A stretch of 64,000 nt of DNA from Gnetum montanum (taxonomy: Eukaryota; Streptophyta; Gnetopsida; Gnetales; Gnetaceae). A program made the translations under genes and the position numbers. The stretch lies in the NCBI GenBank assembly GCA_015680685.1, contig MNCI01016470.1, positions 691,850 to 755,849 of the forward strand, written 5' to 3'. A model generated the notes under the pieces. The model did not search any database and had not been told where the DNA came from. It was given only the letters and a program-made list of their open reading frames with translations. Shown here piece after piece: positions 33,401 through 44,850 of the stretch (position 1 is the stretch's first letter; every line of letters begins with the position of its first letter).

Positions 33401-33420
33401 TTTGGCTCTAAAAATTTAAA
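30411..33420. other. 3-kb patch of unknown origin, gap inside
   Basis: Collinearity with element C breaks at both sides, so this looks inserted or captured. Base composition is richer in G and C around 30850-31640. A minus frame at 30964-31269 has a Pro-rich start and a hydrophobic end (LVMPILMAVFAMPVYARM), and a plus frame ends near 31668 with PADYACCFGTVADYPRDLPG. Neither is recognised; they may be exon fragments or chance. 31680-32040 is very AT-rich. 32048-32123 is a gap. 32124-33420 shows no recognisable gene. No flanking duplication was found. Confidence 0.35.
32048..32123. other. assembly gap (76 N)
   Basis: Run of N; a further single N is at 32814. Confidence 0.99.
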
Positions 33421-33424
33421 AATT

Positions 33425-33535
33425 TCTAAGGGGGATCATGCATATTTATAGTATTTTGGACTACATCAATGGGGCCACATATACAGGGCCTTGTATACGC
33501 ATGGGCTCTATCAATAGGACCCCATTTATGCAATC
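33425..33535 (-). promoter_or_regulatory. internal LTR-like segment with TATA box (A-B element)
   Basis: GCATATTTATAGTATTTTGG followed by CTACATCAATGGGGCCACAT resembles the TATA-U3 part of LTRs A and B (GCATACTTATAG..., CTACATCAATGGGGCCCCAT). The TATA box reads TATAAATATG on the minus strand (33441-33450). The segment lacks the LTR terminus (TTCATCA) and the polypurine block that follow U3 in real LTRs. On the minus strand it lies after integrase and before ORF3, so it could act as an internal promoter. An old LTR fragment is the alternative. Confidence 0.45.
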
Positions 33536-35117
33536 TGTAAATAAAATTTTTAATTTTAAATATTTCAAAAAATACAAGGAATTTTTAAATAAATTTTGGA
33601 CCATGGGATTCCAAAAAAGCCAAGAATATGATGAAAACTTTGAACAGGGTCTTTGAAAGCTTAAAAATTCAAAAATTTGATAGAGAATGTGTGAATTAAA
33701 TAAAATATGTAAAGAAGCACATGGTTGGATGTAGAAGATGGATGTATGAAATATTCTAATTGCAAGAATGCCTAAGAATAAGGTGCTTAATGAACCCAAC
33801 CAAGAGATATGCAAGCACATACCTTGTTTGCCTTTGCATAACCTCAACCTGAGGAGTCCATGGGCCCCATAGGTGATTAATGGTTGATGAATGTTAAGGA
33901 ACAAGACCTAGAAGATTCTACTAAAGAATTCAAGTACGTCAAACAAAGACATTAAACAAGAACATGGACACTAGTAGTAAGGTGAGTTATGGGTAGCATG
34001 GACAGATGATGGAGAAGGTGGAATGGAATTTCAAATTGAAGTCATAAGAAGTTCCTTGTAAATTTGTGTTTAAATGACCTAAGAAGATCCATAGTCCAAA
34101 CCAAAACCAACTACTTTCAATGACTTTGCAACATCACTCCAAGACTGATTCATCCCCTTAAGACACAAGAGTGCTCCCACAGAACAACCACCATTCCATA
34201 AATAGAAGAAAAGAGAAGCAAGAAGTGAGAGAGGATCTTAGTTAGTGGGGACCTTCAAGCATGGGTAACATGTCTTTCTAGTCTCATAACTAGTTCTTGT
34301 AGCTTGTTTATTTGTCTAATGGATGAGCTTTGAATTCTCATCATGTTTTTTTTCTTTTATTTTGCCTTATTTTGTTTTATTTTTTTTTCTTTTTGGATGG
34401 GAACCATACCATGTAAAGACTTATTCAACTTCCTATTATTGGTCGACACAAAATGGTAAGAAACCTATGAAAATACTCATGTGCCCAAGTAGAAGATTAC
34501 AAAGAGTATTGAGTCCCCTTGAAGTCACACCGTATGCAAACCTTTGAATCCTTCCCAATTCTAGAAACTACCAAGCTCATGAATTTATTAAAAGTTTACT
34601 TAATGAAAGGGACCTCATACTTCCAAAACAAGGAAAACCATAGAGTTTGTAGATAGGCAAGTTTCATGGACTCATTTCTTATTCCATGAAAAAGAAACCA
34701 TGTCTTAACCGTTAGTACAAAAATTCAAAAATAGAAACCAGACATTAACAAGCAAAACATTAAGCATAAACCACCATTAGCAATAGCTATAGCACCACTC
34801 TATTCTATTGGCACAAAGCACATTTATTAATAAAAATTATAAAATCACACTAAAATAAAGTAAAATATATAAGAAATGTAAAATATTCAAGAAATATTTA
34901 AATTTACTAACAATGGTGTAAAAAAATGGTGTAAAATAGGAAAACGTTTTAAAATAAAAAAGGTGTAAAATAAACAATTTGCAAAACAAAAATGTGTAGA
35001 AAAATAATTGAGTCACATATATGATTAGCATGGATGGCCATCTCCCCCATGACTGATTTGGAATAAGGAGATTCAAAAAATTGATCGTGGTTGCCCATCC
35101 ATTAAGGTATGTGTTGC
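33536..35117. other. untranslated region between integrase and ORF3 (A-B element)
   Basis: Non-coding, AT-rich, homologous to 58600-60110 of element C (shared GAATGCCTAAGAATAAGG, GGGCCCCATAGGTGATTAATGG, GCATGGGTAACATGTCTTTCTAG) and to 42360-43900 of the D-E element. No ORF is supported. Confidence 0.6.
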
Positions 35118-36340
35118 ACTAACTTGCTTGGGCTTATGGAAAGGCTTTTATCTATTGGACATCGACCAACTACTTCGTGTTTGGGTTTTTAGGTCTATAT
35201 ATGATCATGGCCCCAAAATAAAAGGTTTCATCCATTATATAAGGCCCCTTCCACAATGTTTGGAATTTAGCTTTTTGAGGTACGTGTGTGCGATTCCAGT
35301 AGAAAACCTTATCTCCTAGTTGAAATTTCTCTTTTTGTATCCTAAGGTCATGTCATAGTTTGTTGAGTGCTATGTGCACTTCATTCAAGGATAGGGCTAA
35401 TAATTGATTTTCATCTAATACATTTAAGTTAATAAATCTTTCTTTTTGTGCCAGACTTAGGTCAATATCTAGGTCACATGCCATTGAGAGTGTACAAAGC
35501 TTGGATTGAATTACGAGTGTTGGATGTTTTCTATACATCAACTAATAGGGAAAGTAGCTAATAGGGATTTTCCATGTTGAGTGGTATGCCCAAAGGGCAT
35601 TATTGAGTTTTGTGCTCCAGTCTCTCCTATATTTTCTAATAGCTCTTGTTAGAATCTTTGTGATCTTCTTGTTAGTTACCTCTACTTGATCGTTGGCTTA
35701 GGGGTGATAGGGTGTTGTTAATTTATGTTCAACTCCTAAGAATTGCATGAAATTTCAAAAAATGAGTTTTGTTATCAAAAATTAGTGCATGTGGCACCCC
35801 AAACCTATTCACAGCATTTTGTTATACAAATTGAGCAACAATGGATGATGTATAGTCAATGACAACTATTACTTTTGCCCATTTGGTACAGTAGTTAATG
35901 GAAATGATTATATATGCCTTTTTATTGAACATGGATGTCATGGGACCTATGAAATTTATGTTCCATATGTCAAAGGGTTCTAGTGGTTGAATCCACTATT
36001 GAAGACCCTCCATTCGTGTGGTCATCCCACCATCTTGTTGATCGCGCTTACAAGATCAAATAAATTAGTGGACATCCTTGAAGATTGTGGGTCAATAATA
36101 TCCTACCATTAGGATTTTTATGTCCATGCTTGTCCTAGCATAGTGCCCCCCACAAGGACCCTCATGAGCATCCTAGAGAATGTTTAATTGATCTACATCA
36201 GGTGCATACCAATGAACCAAGCCATCAGTGCACACCTTATAAAGGTGTTCATTGATTTCTATGAAGTGCTTAGCCTGATGAAGAAATTATTGTTTCTTCC
36301 TGTGGTCCATGTATTGTGGCATCTCTTGAGTGAGAAGATA
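35118..36340 (-). pseudogene. integrase domain of the A-B element
   Basis: Minus strand. The C-terminal part lies at 35118-35541 (a translated stretch near KERFINLNVLDENQLLAL and an upstream QLGDKV-type block shared with element C). The core lies at about 35680-36000 in broken frames (polypeptide around FGVPHALIFDN, by homology with 60779-60988). The zinc-binding part is at about 36060-36330, with AHEGPCGGHYA readable around 36150-36180. Stops and small indels interrupt all parts. Catalytic acids cannot all be confirmed. Confidence 0.65.
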
Positions 36341-37845
36341 GGTGAGCATTCCATCATACCATTTTGGTTTTGTAGGCATTTATTCATTTATTACACCAAC
36401 AAAGAGGAGTTCATCAAAAAATAGTTCAGATGGTGAGCTTTCCTCCTCTTTGTTGTCCCATCACAACTAAGACAAGTGGTCAGTGATCACATTCTCAATT
36501 TCCTTTTGATCTACCATTGTAAGATTGAATTCCTACAAGATCACCAACCACTATATGACACAAGGGCTCATTTTTTTCTTGTTTACAAGGAAGTGAATGG
36601 CATTGTGGTCCATCTATACAAACACTTTATATCCAAGCATATTATGCCTCAATTTCTTTTGAGCAAACACCATTGCCATCAATTCTTTTTCTATGGTGGT
36701 GTAGTTTAGTTGTGCACCCACAATGCTTTGACTTGTGCATTGGATGTAATATAGATGTTTCTTATCATCCAACTATGTAATAATAACTCTTATGGCATAA
36801 TTAGATGCATCCATCATGATATGGATTGGTTTGGACCAATCAGGTGCTTATAAAATTAGAGTTTCTATGAGCTTTAGCTTGAGGCTTTGAAATGAATTTT
36901 TCAATTTCCTTCATCCAAATGAAGGGATCATATTTCTTTGTTAGCTCAACTAACTATTTTGTGATCTTAGAGAAATTTTCCATAAATCACTGGTAGTAGC
37001 TACTGTGTCCAAGGAATGACCAAACATCTTTTATGGTTTCTAGCTGACAGGTGATTTCTTAGATGATCCTTAACTTTTTGGGGTCTTCCTTGATCCCTTC
37101 CTATGAAATTATGTGCTTCAATACAATGCCTTATTGGACCATGAGATGGCTCTTTTGCCAATTAAGCTACAATTTTATTTCCATACATCTTTTTAGTACG
37201 TTCTCAAGGTGGTCCAAGGCTTGCTTGAATGTAGCACCAGAAGTGAAGAATTCATCCATAAATACCTCCACTTCACTACATATTTGCTACTGAAAGATGC
37301 TTAAGACCATGTGTTGGAAAGTGGTAAGAGCATTGCATAGACCAAAAGGCATCTTGCGATATACAAAGGTTTCCTAGGGACTCATGAATGTTGTTTTCGC
37401 TTAATCATCTAGTGTAATCTAGATTTGGTTATAGCCACTATAATCATCCAAAAAACTATAACAGCAATGTCCAGATATGGTGTCCAATACTTGATCAAAA
37501 AATGATAATGGAAAATGATCTTTGAATGTTACCATGTTTGATAACTTGAAGTCAATACAAACCTACCATTTTCCATCTCTCTTTGGCACTATCATCAGTG
37601 GACTGATCCTCTCACCATCTGCAATAGGGTAGATGAACCCTACCTTAAAAAGTTTCTCAATATCCTCTTTGACGATTTGCTTCAATTTTGGGTTCAACCG
37701 CCATTGTGGTTGCCTCCTTGGCTTCATGAACAAATCCATGTAAATGCATTTCTGGCATATCTGTGGATCAATTTTGGTAAGTTCCGGATATGACCAAGTA
37801 AAGATTGTTGGCCACTTGTTGACCACTTTCAATAGTTTTACTTTC
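36341..37845 (-). pseudogene. reverse transcriptase and RNase H of the A-B element
   Basis: Minus strand. The open stretch 37563-37832 is the RT start: VVNKWPTIFTWSYPELTKID, then PLMIVPKRDGKW. The active-site block near 37255 reads VEVFMDEFFTSG, so the usual FMDD is FMDE. An NALTTF / AFGLCNA-type region lies near 37330-37360. RNase H follows at about 36476-36900 (ELMAMVFAQK-type peptides and KVFVWMDH region). The order matches element C at 61544-62700. Frames are broken by stops throughout. Confidence 0.7.
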
Positions 37846-38940
37846 TACTTATGAGAAATGTTAGCATTAAGTATGAATGGCTTGCAATTTTTCAAGAATG
37901 CATATTCTAGGCTAGTAGGTATAGTTTTCAACTCTAGGGGCTCTTGTTTGAAATTCATAGGGATCTCTAACTCTCCCCAATTAGTATCATCATTTTTATT
38001 ATCAAAGAGTTGGTGATGAACTTGCTCTTGTTCATCCATGCTTATGACATAAGTGAATGTTAGGCTCTTAGTAGGTTCCATGCACATTGTGTTGCTATCA
38101 AAATTAGCAGTTAGCCACTGGGTACACTCTTATTTTGTGGTTGCTATGTATAAAAACCTTTGAATATCTACTTCATGTGCACATTTCGTGCATGCAAAAA
38201 TAGATGCTTTTTTCATGGATCAGAGTTTTTGCATGCAATTACACCTAGTATTGTTATACGTGATGCATGGAACTCATCTCTTCTTGATCTTTCCAAATAC
38301 ATTCTCCTTAGATATCTCTAAGAAAGATCTTTGATGTCCATTCCTACATCAATAGTGCTTAGCTATGCCCTTCCCATAATGATTGAAAAATCCCCCCTAT
38401 AGTTCTCAACCTTACTTACTAGGAAATTGACAGGATAATACCATCCATAGATAGTGGTCACAATGTCTTTAACTAGTCCCAATGGAATAGTGATGGACTG
38501 GTATGCCAATTCCAATCTTATATTGCTCTCCTTGAGAGGTGGTAGGTTCTAAGTAGTATACATCTTATGAGAAATCAAGTTTACACCAAAGCCTGAATCA
38601 GAAGAGCATTACATAGTTCATTCTCAGCAATCTATAAATAGATAAGAGAATGCCTAGGATCAGCTAATTTCTTGGGAAGGTTGAATGCTTAGATCCAATC
38701 AGATACAACATGAGTAAGCATAACAATATGGATTTTGGATGGCATTTAGTTTGAAGGGGACTCGATCGAATGGTTTGCAGAGGATGAGGTAGGAGTAGGG
38801 TGACCAACTACCTAAGTCTGTGAGGGCTTAGTAGGGCTATTGATTTAGAAGAATGGTCTTTTATGATCACAAGGTTCCAAACCCCTTAGTTGATGAACTA
38901 GTTGTAGATTACTGGCCCTATTAGCATTGCATTAATACAA
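37846..38940 (-). pseudogene. protease region of the A-B element
   Basis: Minus strand, between RT and gag. A linker (ICM-like start MCMEPTKSLTFTYVISMDEQ at 37845-38087) is followed by the retropepsin region at about 38250-38640. The active site can be read as ALL, then DSGFGVNLIS, around 38570-38610 but with a one-base deletion just before the Asp. Homologous to 44281-44847 (D-E) and 63300-63700 (C). Confidence 0.6.
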
Positions 38941-41160
38941 CTAGGCTAGAAGTTCATCCTACATAAATAGTATAGGAGATAGCTATGTTGAGGATGGAGG
39001 AATATTTGTAGTAATAGAAGATGGATAAGGATAAAATGTGGTATCCCTTCTATAATGTGGAGAATGAGCTTTGTAGTATTTGGAAGGGTGGTAGTGATGT
39101 TGGAAATGAGAAATGTGATTGGAAAAGTCACATGGAGACAAGGGTTGCTAAATGTAATACCCATATGGATTTGGTTGCCTGTAAGGGTATTGCTAGCTTG
39201 GTGGTGGCATTCCCCATTATTGTGGTTGGTGCCATTGCTGATACTACTTATACAATTATGATGGAGTTCCACTTGGATAATATTATTGTTGCTAATGGAA
39301 CTATCTAGGATAACCTTGAGGATAAGGTAATCTTCTAGGTGTTTGTCTTTTTGCTAATCGTGGATTCATAGCATACACCCTATACTCTTGTAAGTGTGAC
39401 ATGATGGGCCAACAACCTTTAGAATGTTCATATTGGTGGATGTCACACCCACCATCATCATTTAATTCAATTTATGCAATGCCCTCTACTATAACTATCT
39501 TTTCCTCACTCCTTTGGTAGGCACGTTTAGCTTCATTTTACTTGTTATGGTAACAATCACTACTCTGCTATCTTGATTCTTCAATGATTTTTAGAGTAAT
39601 TTGAAAATTTTCATTCAAAAAATACCACATTTTATCTACCTTCGTCGAAATCTCAAACATAGATTTTTGAATTGGTAAGGTTTTTTTGTTCACCACCTCA
39701 TCAAGTGATGACTTTTCCTCACTGTCACAAAATTAAACGTCACTCTTTCTAATGGAAGGATCCCTATTATATTCTTTAGCAATTTCTCATTTTCTTAATT
39801 CTTCTTCTACTTTTGCTACCTACTTAGTTAGCCTTTGAATTTGATGGGCTTTAAGTTTTGATAGTCTCCCTTGGGCATAGAACCCAAAAGTTCTTCCCAT
39901 TTTCGATCTAAGTCCATCTATGATATGGCAAAGTTGTTCTCATTAAGAATAACCATGGCTAGGGCATTGGTGTATGAGAGAATAGTATCTACCCATGGTA
40001 GCATCCAAGGGTTCATGATTTCCTTGCTTCTATCTTTGGATTTTCCTTCTCATATTAGAGACTATAGAGTATGTCTAATACTTATCATTGAATAATTTTA
40101 GCATTGTACTCCACCTACGGATGGGCTCTAGTTCCAAAGACTAGTACCAAATTTCTACTTCCTTTATGAGTGTCCTAGGAAATAGCTTTAATTTTTACTA
40201 ATACTTTTTAATATTTTGTAAGGCACGAGCATTATGAAAAGCTTGAAGATGTGTTTTTGGATTAGATATTATTCATATCAAATTATTTGATATAACTATC
40301 CTTTACATGTCTGGTTGGAATTTTTATGACCTCTACAATATTTAGCATGCTTCAAGTTGCCAACAAAGGCTCATCATCATCATTATTTTGATGAAGTCAA
40401 TGATGTCCTCTACTACCCCTTCATTCATGGTGGACTTGACAATCATCATTGTTATCCTACTATTTCCTTTCATCACAATTATTCTTTCTACAGCATTTGT
40501 TAGAACCAAAAGAGGAAAAAAAGATGCATATGAACAGGGTAAAAAGGGAGTAGAACCACCACCACCATGGTGTCTACCAATTCCTCTACAATTGTCACAT
40601 CCACGTTAGTTAGTTTTCTTGTCATCTTTATGCTTGCTCAAGCCCCTACCTTAACTCCCATTTTTACCTGAATCTAGATTGTTGATAGTGGGTTACAAAT
40701 TCAAGGTTGCACCCCCATCACCAATAACAAGGGGTAGAAAATCTTCATGTTGAGAACCTCAAAAGGGAGGATCCTCATCGTCATTTTGGTTAAGTAGAAA
40801 CAAGGAATTGGCGAATCAATTTTCCTTCATAATCTCATAGTGCTTCTCCTGGTGTCAATGTCTTCTACATTGTGTTTCAATGGGATAGTAGTCCCAGTAG
40901 TCATAATCATGCACAATGTACTCCTCTTGAAGATTTTGGATGTCCAACCTCCTAAGAGTTTGAAGTAGCAACCCAGGAATAGATCAATCAAGAGGCATTA
41001 CAATGTTTCCTTCCATATCTCACCATCATAATTGTTCATCCTAATGCAAGATGAAGGTAAAGTTAGGCACATACTCATATGGATGAGTATACACCACATT
41101 ACATTCTTGGGGATTGGCGATTTAGTATCATCATGCCTATGAGAAGAAAACATTTTGTAA
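38941..41160 (-). pseudogene. gag of the A-B element
   Basis: Minus strand, heavily decayed. Tyr/Pro/Asn-rich peptides at 38946-39272 (opening with HHNCISSISNGTNHNNGECHH) precede the protease, as the same type of region does at 45000-45300 in D-E. The capsid part lies at about 39850-40260, aligning with 45850-46361 of D-E. No intact frame remains. Confidence 0.55.
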
Positions 41161-41285
41161 TACAAATAATATATCAATGTGCTTATGTGATTATATTTAT
41201 CATGAGAATGATTTTGAACTTAGTGTTCATCAAATGATGTTAATGATGTTTATTAAACTTAGATAGTTCATGTTTCAAACAAAAA

Positions 41286-41307
41286 GAATCCCTAGCAATG
41301 GTGCTAA
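41286..41307 (-). other. primer-binding site of the A-B element (decayed tRNA-Asp type)
   Basis: Directly inside LTR B the minus strand reads TTAGCACCATTGCTAGGGAT. The Athila-type site complementary to tRNA-Asp is TGGCGCCGTTGCCGGGGA. Every difference is a transition, mostly at CpG or C(A/T)G positions. This fixes LTR B as the 5' LTR. Confidence 0.7.
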
Positions 41308-42237
41308 TGATGAGTGGCGAGTACTCCTATGCTTAACCATATGAATCACTAAGTGTTCACATGCAATCTGGTTGACTTTTGTGGACTCTATGTCTTTTGG
41401 TACACTAGCTTGTATGAAATGAACTTATCCTAATAGTCATTCATTATATTCTCAATTACACTTGTGATGTACAAAGATATGGTTAAGTGTAATCAAGGTA
41501 TATGATTTTTATTATTTTATGTTTTATGTTCCTAGTGCTTTAAAATAGAGAAATGAAGTAATTTAATAGCTAATTTAATCTAACTAATGAATTAATCTCT
41601 AACTAATCCTAACAGAAGTATCTAGTCCCACTTACCATACACATCCTATATGCATACAACACTACTAGGCTACAAAGTGCTAAGCACTACTAGGATTACC
41701 AAGTGTTGTATGTTATGCTTGAAGTGGTTGTACTTATGTGTTAGTTCTATTTAGCTTAATTACTTAATTAATCAATTTAAGTATTTTTTAGCTTAATTAA
41801 TCACATAATTAATGAAAATAGTAAATGCAAAAATAAATCATTAATCTATTCCAAGTGTTGCAAGGTTTGATCAAAAGTCTTGTCTTTATTGTCGTTCACA
41901 CTAGTGTGCTCAAGCACATCAATGCTTAAACAAAGATCCATACACTTTCTAACCCTTGCTATAAACACTCAAAGAAATATTCTAACTCTCAAATGACAAA
42001 TTGCAAGAGCTCTACTACAACTATCACTTGACCTCCCCTAAACACAGCTAGTGAGCACATATTTATAAACTTTATTGTGGAGCTATGTCAATAGGGCCCC
42101 AAAAATGCAGCAAATGCTACATCGACGTAGCCCCATTGATGGGGCAATACCATGTAGATGAGGTCATGTCGATAGGGACTTGTCAACAATGCCATGTCAA
42201 TAGGGGCCCATCAATGTAACACTTTGATGCTTCATCA
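41308..42237 (-). repeat. LTR B, 5' LTR of the A-B element
   Basis: 930 bp, TGATGAGTGGCGAG to GATGCTTCATCA on the plus strand. Shares with LTR A the run AATTACACTT.TAATGTACAAAG and GATATGGTTAAGTGTAATCA. TATA (CATATTTATA) near 42058; U3 motifs of the CGACGTAGCCCCATTGATGG type follow. Confidence 0.75.
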
Positions 42238-42242
42238 CTTAC

Positions 42243-44270
42243 ATATTTATACTTTTCAAGGGACCCGATATTAAGGACTCGACATTGGGGATTCAATATC
42301 GATGCGAACCTAATATCGGTGATCCAATACCAAAACCTAAGAAATTTCACTTTTCATGAGGGTCTACTACAAAAATGTTAATTCGATGGGATATTTCAAA
42401 GGTTTTAAAATTACCTAGAGGATTTAGATGATCGAGATATGCATATTTTTCTCAAAACATTATCATTGGAAGTTCATAGAGAAGGAATCTCAAGCTACAA
42501 AAGTTCATTAGATGGGTAAGAAGGGTAATGAATTCATGTTTTTAGAATAGATAGTGTAAATGATATGGGAAGTGTTTATTGATATTTTGAAGGTTCAAGA
42601 TGATGTGGAATTACTTAGCAGGTATCAAAAACAACAATTATACAAGTGGATCCTCCCCAAAGCAAGCTCCAACCCTTAATGCCCTTGTATAACTACAACT
42701 AAAAGTGTCTTTAGGCACTTAAGAAGTTGAATGTAATGCATACTTGTTTAACAAAACACACCTATTAGTACCACCAAATTGCGAAAATAACTCTATGTTA
42801 CACAAAACCACAAGTTATGACTATTCAAATAGTGAGATGAGATGGACTTAAAAGGGATTGCAGAAATTGAGACATAAGGTATATTACCATAGGCATAATG
42901 AATTCTTATGTTTTATTAGTGGTCAAAGTAATCACTAGCCTTTTTGTCCAAGATTCAAAGCAAGTCTAGACCATCATCTAATGACATCACATCATGTCAT
43001 CTCTTGGAAGTACAATCATGAGACTATCGATGTTCCAAGGAGTACCGTCACCTAGCATATTGTCCAAGGGAGGAGTTTATTCATGGCACTTATTTATCTT
43101 TTAGATTTCTAAGAAGCCACCTATCTTCAGGCATGGGTAACATGTCTTTCTAGTGGGATCCCTAGAAATTTATTTTATGCTCTTTCTATTTTTATTTGTA
43201 TCAACCTTTCAAGGTAGCCCTTATTTTACCCTTACTTCCATTTTTTGTTAGATCTACAAGGATGTAATACAAACTTAGCAACATGATAGAACTCACAATA
43301 GTAATCCAAAAGAATCCATAAATCCCTATGATATCACACCCTTTTTCATTTCCACTTGGTTCTTTACTTTTTGATTCAAGCATAATGATCACAAGTTTAT
43401 TCTTAATTGTATGATGGAAAAGAATATGATTATGGCCATGGTAAGAACCTTTTATTAAGGGAATGGATGGATGGATGATGTGGGCTCACTGTTTAAATAA
43501 TCAATCCCTTATAACTTGATAACATAGATAAATCCTCAACTTATTAGGCTACATCTTGCCTTTATTTGTAATGTGTCTTATTAGTAATCAAAAAAATTTT
43601 ACAAAGGATTTGAAAATAAAGTATGAAAGAAATGAAAAAGATAGTAATAATTAAAATATTTTAAAAGAATAGAAAATGTCAAAGAATTAAAAAAATGTAA
43701 AAGAATGACAAAAATTTAAGAAATGAAAAGTATTAAAGAATGAGAAAAATGAAAGAAATTAGAAATTGAAAAGAATTGTAAAAAAAAATAGAAAAGCACT
43801 TATTAATTTTGGACATAAGATAGGGCCTCTTTCCCATGACTGAACTCATGAAGGAGTGTTCAAAAAATGCTCCCTATATCTCCTAGATCATACACTCTAA
43901 GTGGTTTACTTATTATCTTTATTGATTTAACTTTTCTATTGTTATCCTAGGTAATTTTGATGGTAATGGAATCTTGATTGTTTAAGTTCTTATTTTTGTT
44001 TCCCATTGATGTATGATTAGGATTTAATAGTTTCATTTTTAGGTCCTTAGTTGGAGTCCAATTCTTAAAATGTGAGTTAATAAATGGATTAGATTATTCC
44101 ATACAATTTTTGGTTCTCAATTAGTGGCCATAGGTTGTCTCTTGGTTTTGTTGCTTCTACTCTTTCTTGTATGCACACATGTTCTTCACACTTGTTGTGG
44201 ACTGGTGTGATGATTGTGTTAGCATTCTGAAGTGTCGATCCACAACTGCATCCTTTACTTTTAGTAGTGC
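42243..44270 (-). other. D-E element: LTR-like TATA segment, untranslated region, pol deletion
   Basis: 42242-42345 has a TATA box (TATAAATATG, minus strand) beside CCCGATATTAAGG / TTCAATATCG / CTAATATCGG motifs, the U3 type of LTRs D and E. 42360-43900 is homologous to the untranslated regions at 33536 and 58600 and in reverse to 1960-2100. From about 43900 the sequence passes within 400 bp to protease; in A-B the same interval holds 3.2 kb of RT, RNase H and integrase. So pol is deleted here. Confidence 0.5.
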
Positions 44271-44850
44271 TATATGGAATCTATTGCATATGTATGGCTC
44301 CATGCACATCTTCTTTAGAGATCTCAATAGATAAATCTCTCATACTTAGCTTAGCATTAATTGTGCTACGCCATACTCTCCCCATGATAATTGGAAATTC
44401 TTTATTAGCATCTTTTACATCGATTACTAGAAAATTTGTTAGATAAGACCATCCATTGATAGTGGTCACTACATCATCTACCTATTCCAAAGAAATGGTG
44501 ATAGACTGATTTGCAAGCTTCAACATGATGTTGCACTCTCTCTATGGTGGTAGGTTCCATGCTTAATATGTTTCATAAGAGATCAAATTTTCCTTGGAAC
44601 CTGAGTCTAATAGAGCTTTGTATGGTAGATTTCCCGGTACTTGTAGATAAATCAAAGAAATTCCTAAATCAATTCTCTTCTTAGGGAGTGGTCCTGCCTT
44701 AATCCAATATGTGATGATTTTACTAAGCATGAAAATCTGTATGTTTAGATTGGAAGATGATGGAAACTTATTAGTCATAAGAGAATCTGTGGTAGGGGAA
44801 GTTGGTCTTGATGAAGCTCTAATTCTACTAGCTTTTTCAAGGCTCATCCT
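44271..44850 (-). pseudogene. protease of the D-E element
   Basis: Minus strand. 44563-44847 is open and ends in LPYKALLDSGSKENLISYET, where DSG is the retropepsin active site. 44281-44469 continues with VKDANKEFPIIMGRVWRS, the C-terminal I-M-G-R block. A short interruption lies between them. It is the best preserved coding piece of this element. Confidence 0.7.

Larger units (their letters stand above)
26274..42237 (-). mobile_element. Athila-like Ty3/gypsy element A-B, 16 kb
   Basis: LTR A (left, 3') and LTR B (right, 5') are homologous over about 0.9 kb but 15-20 percent diverged. Minus-strand order: primer-binding site, gag, protease, RT, RNase H, integrase, untranslated region, LTR-like TATA segment, a 3-kb patch, ORF3, polypurine tract, LTR. 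The primer site is a transition-decayed form of the tRNA-Asp site typical of Athila. The FMD.F-type RT motif and a third ORF after pol also fit Athila. All frames are broken. It interrupts the D-E element. Confidence 0.7.

Noticed and set aside
42238-42345. Reading this segment as the true 3' LTR of the D-E element
   Set aside because: It lacks the TTTATCA end and polypurine block that follow LTR D, and it resumes an order that mirrors A-B; I kept it as an internal LTR-like segment, with the LTR-fragment reading as the alternative.
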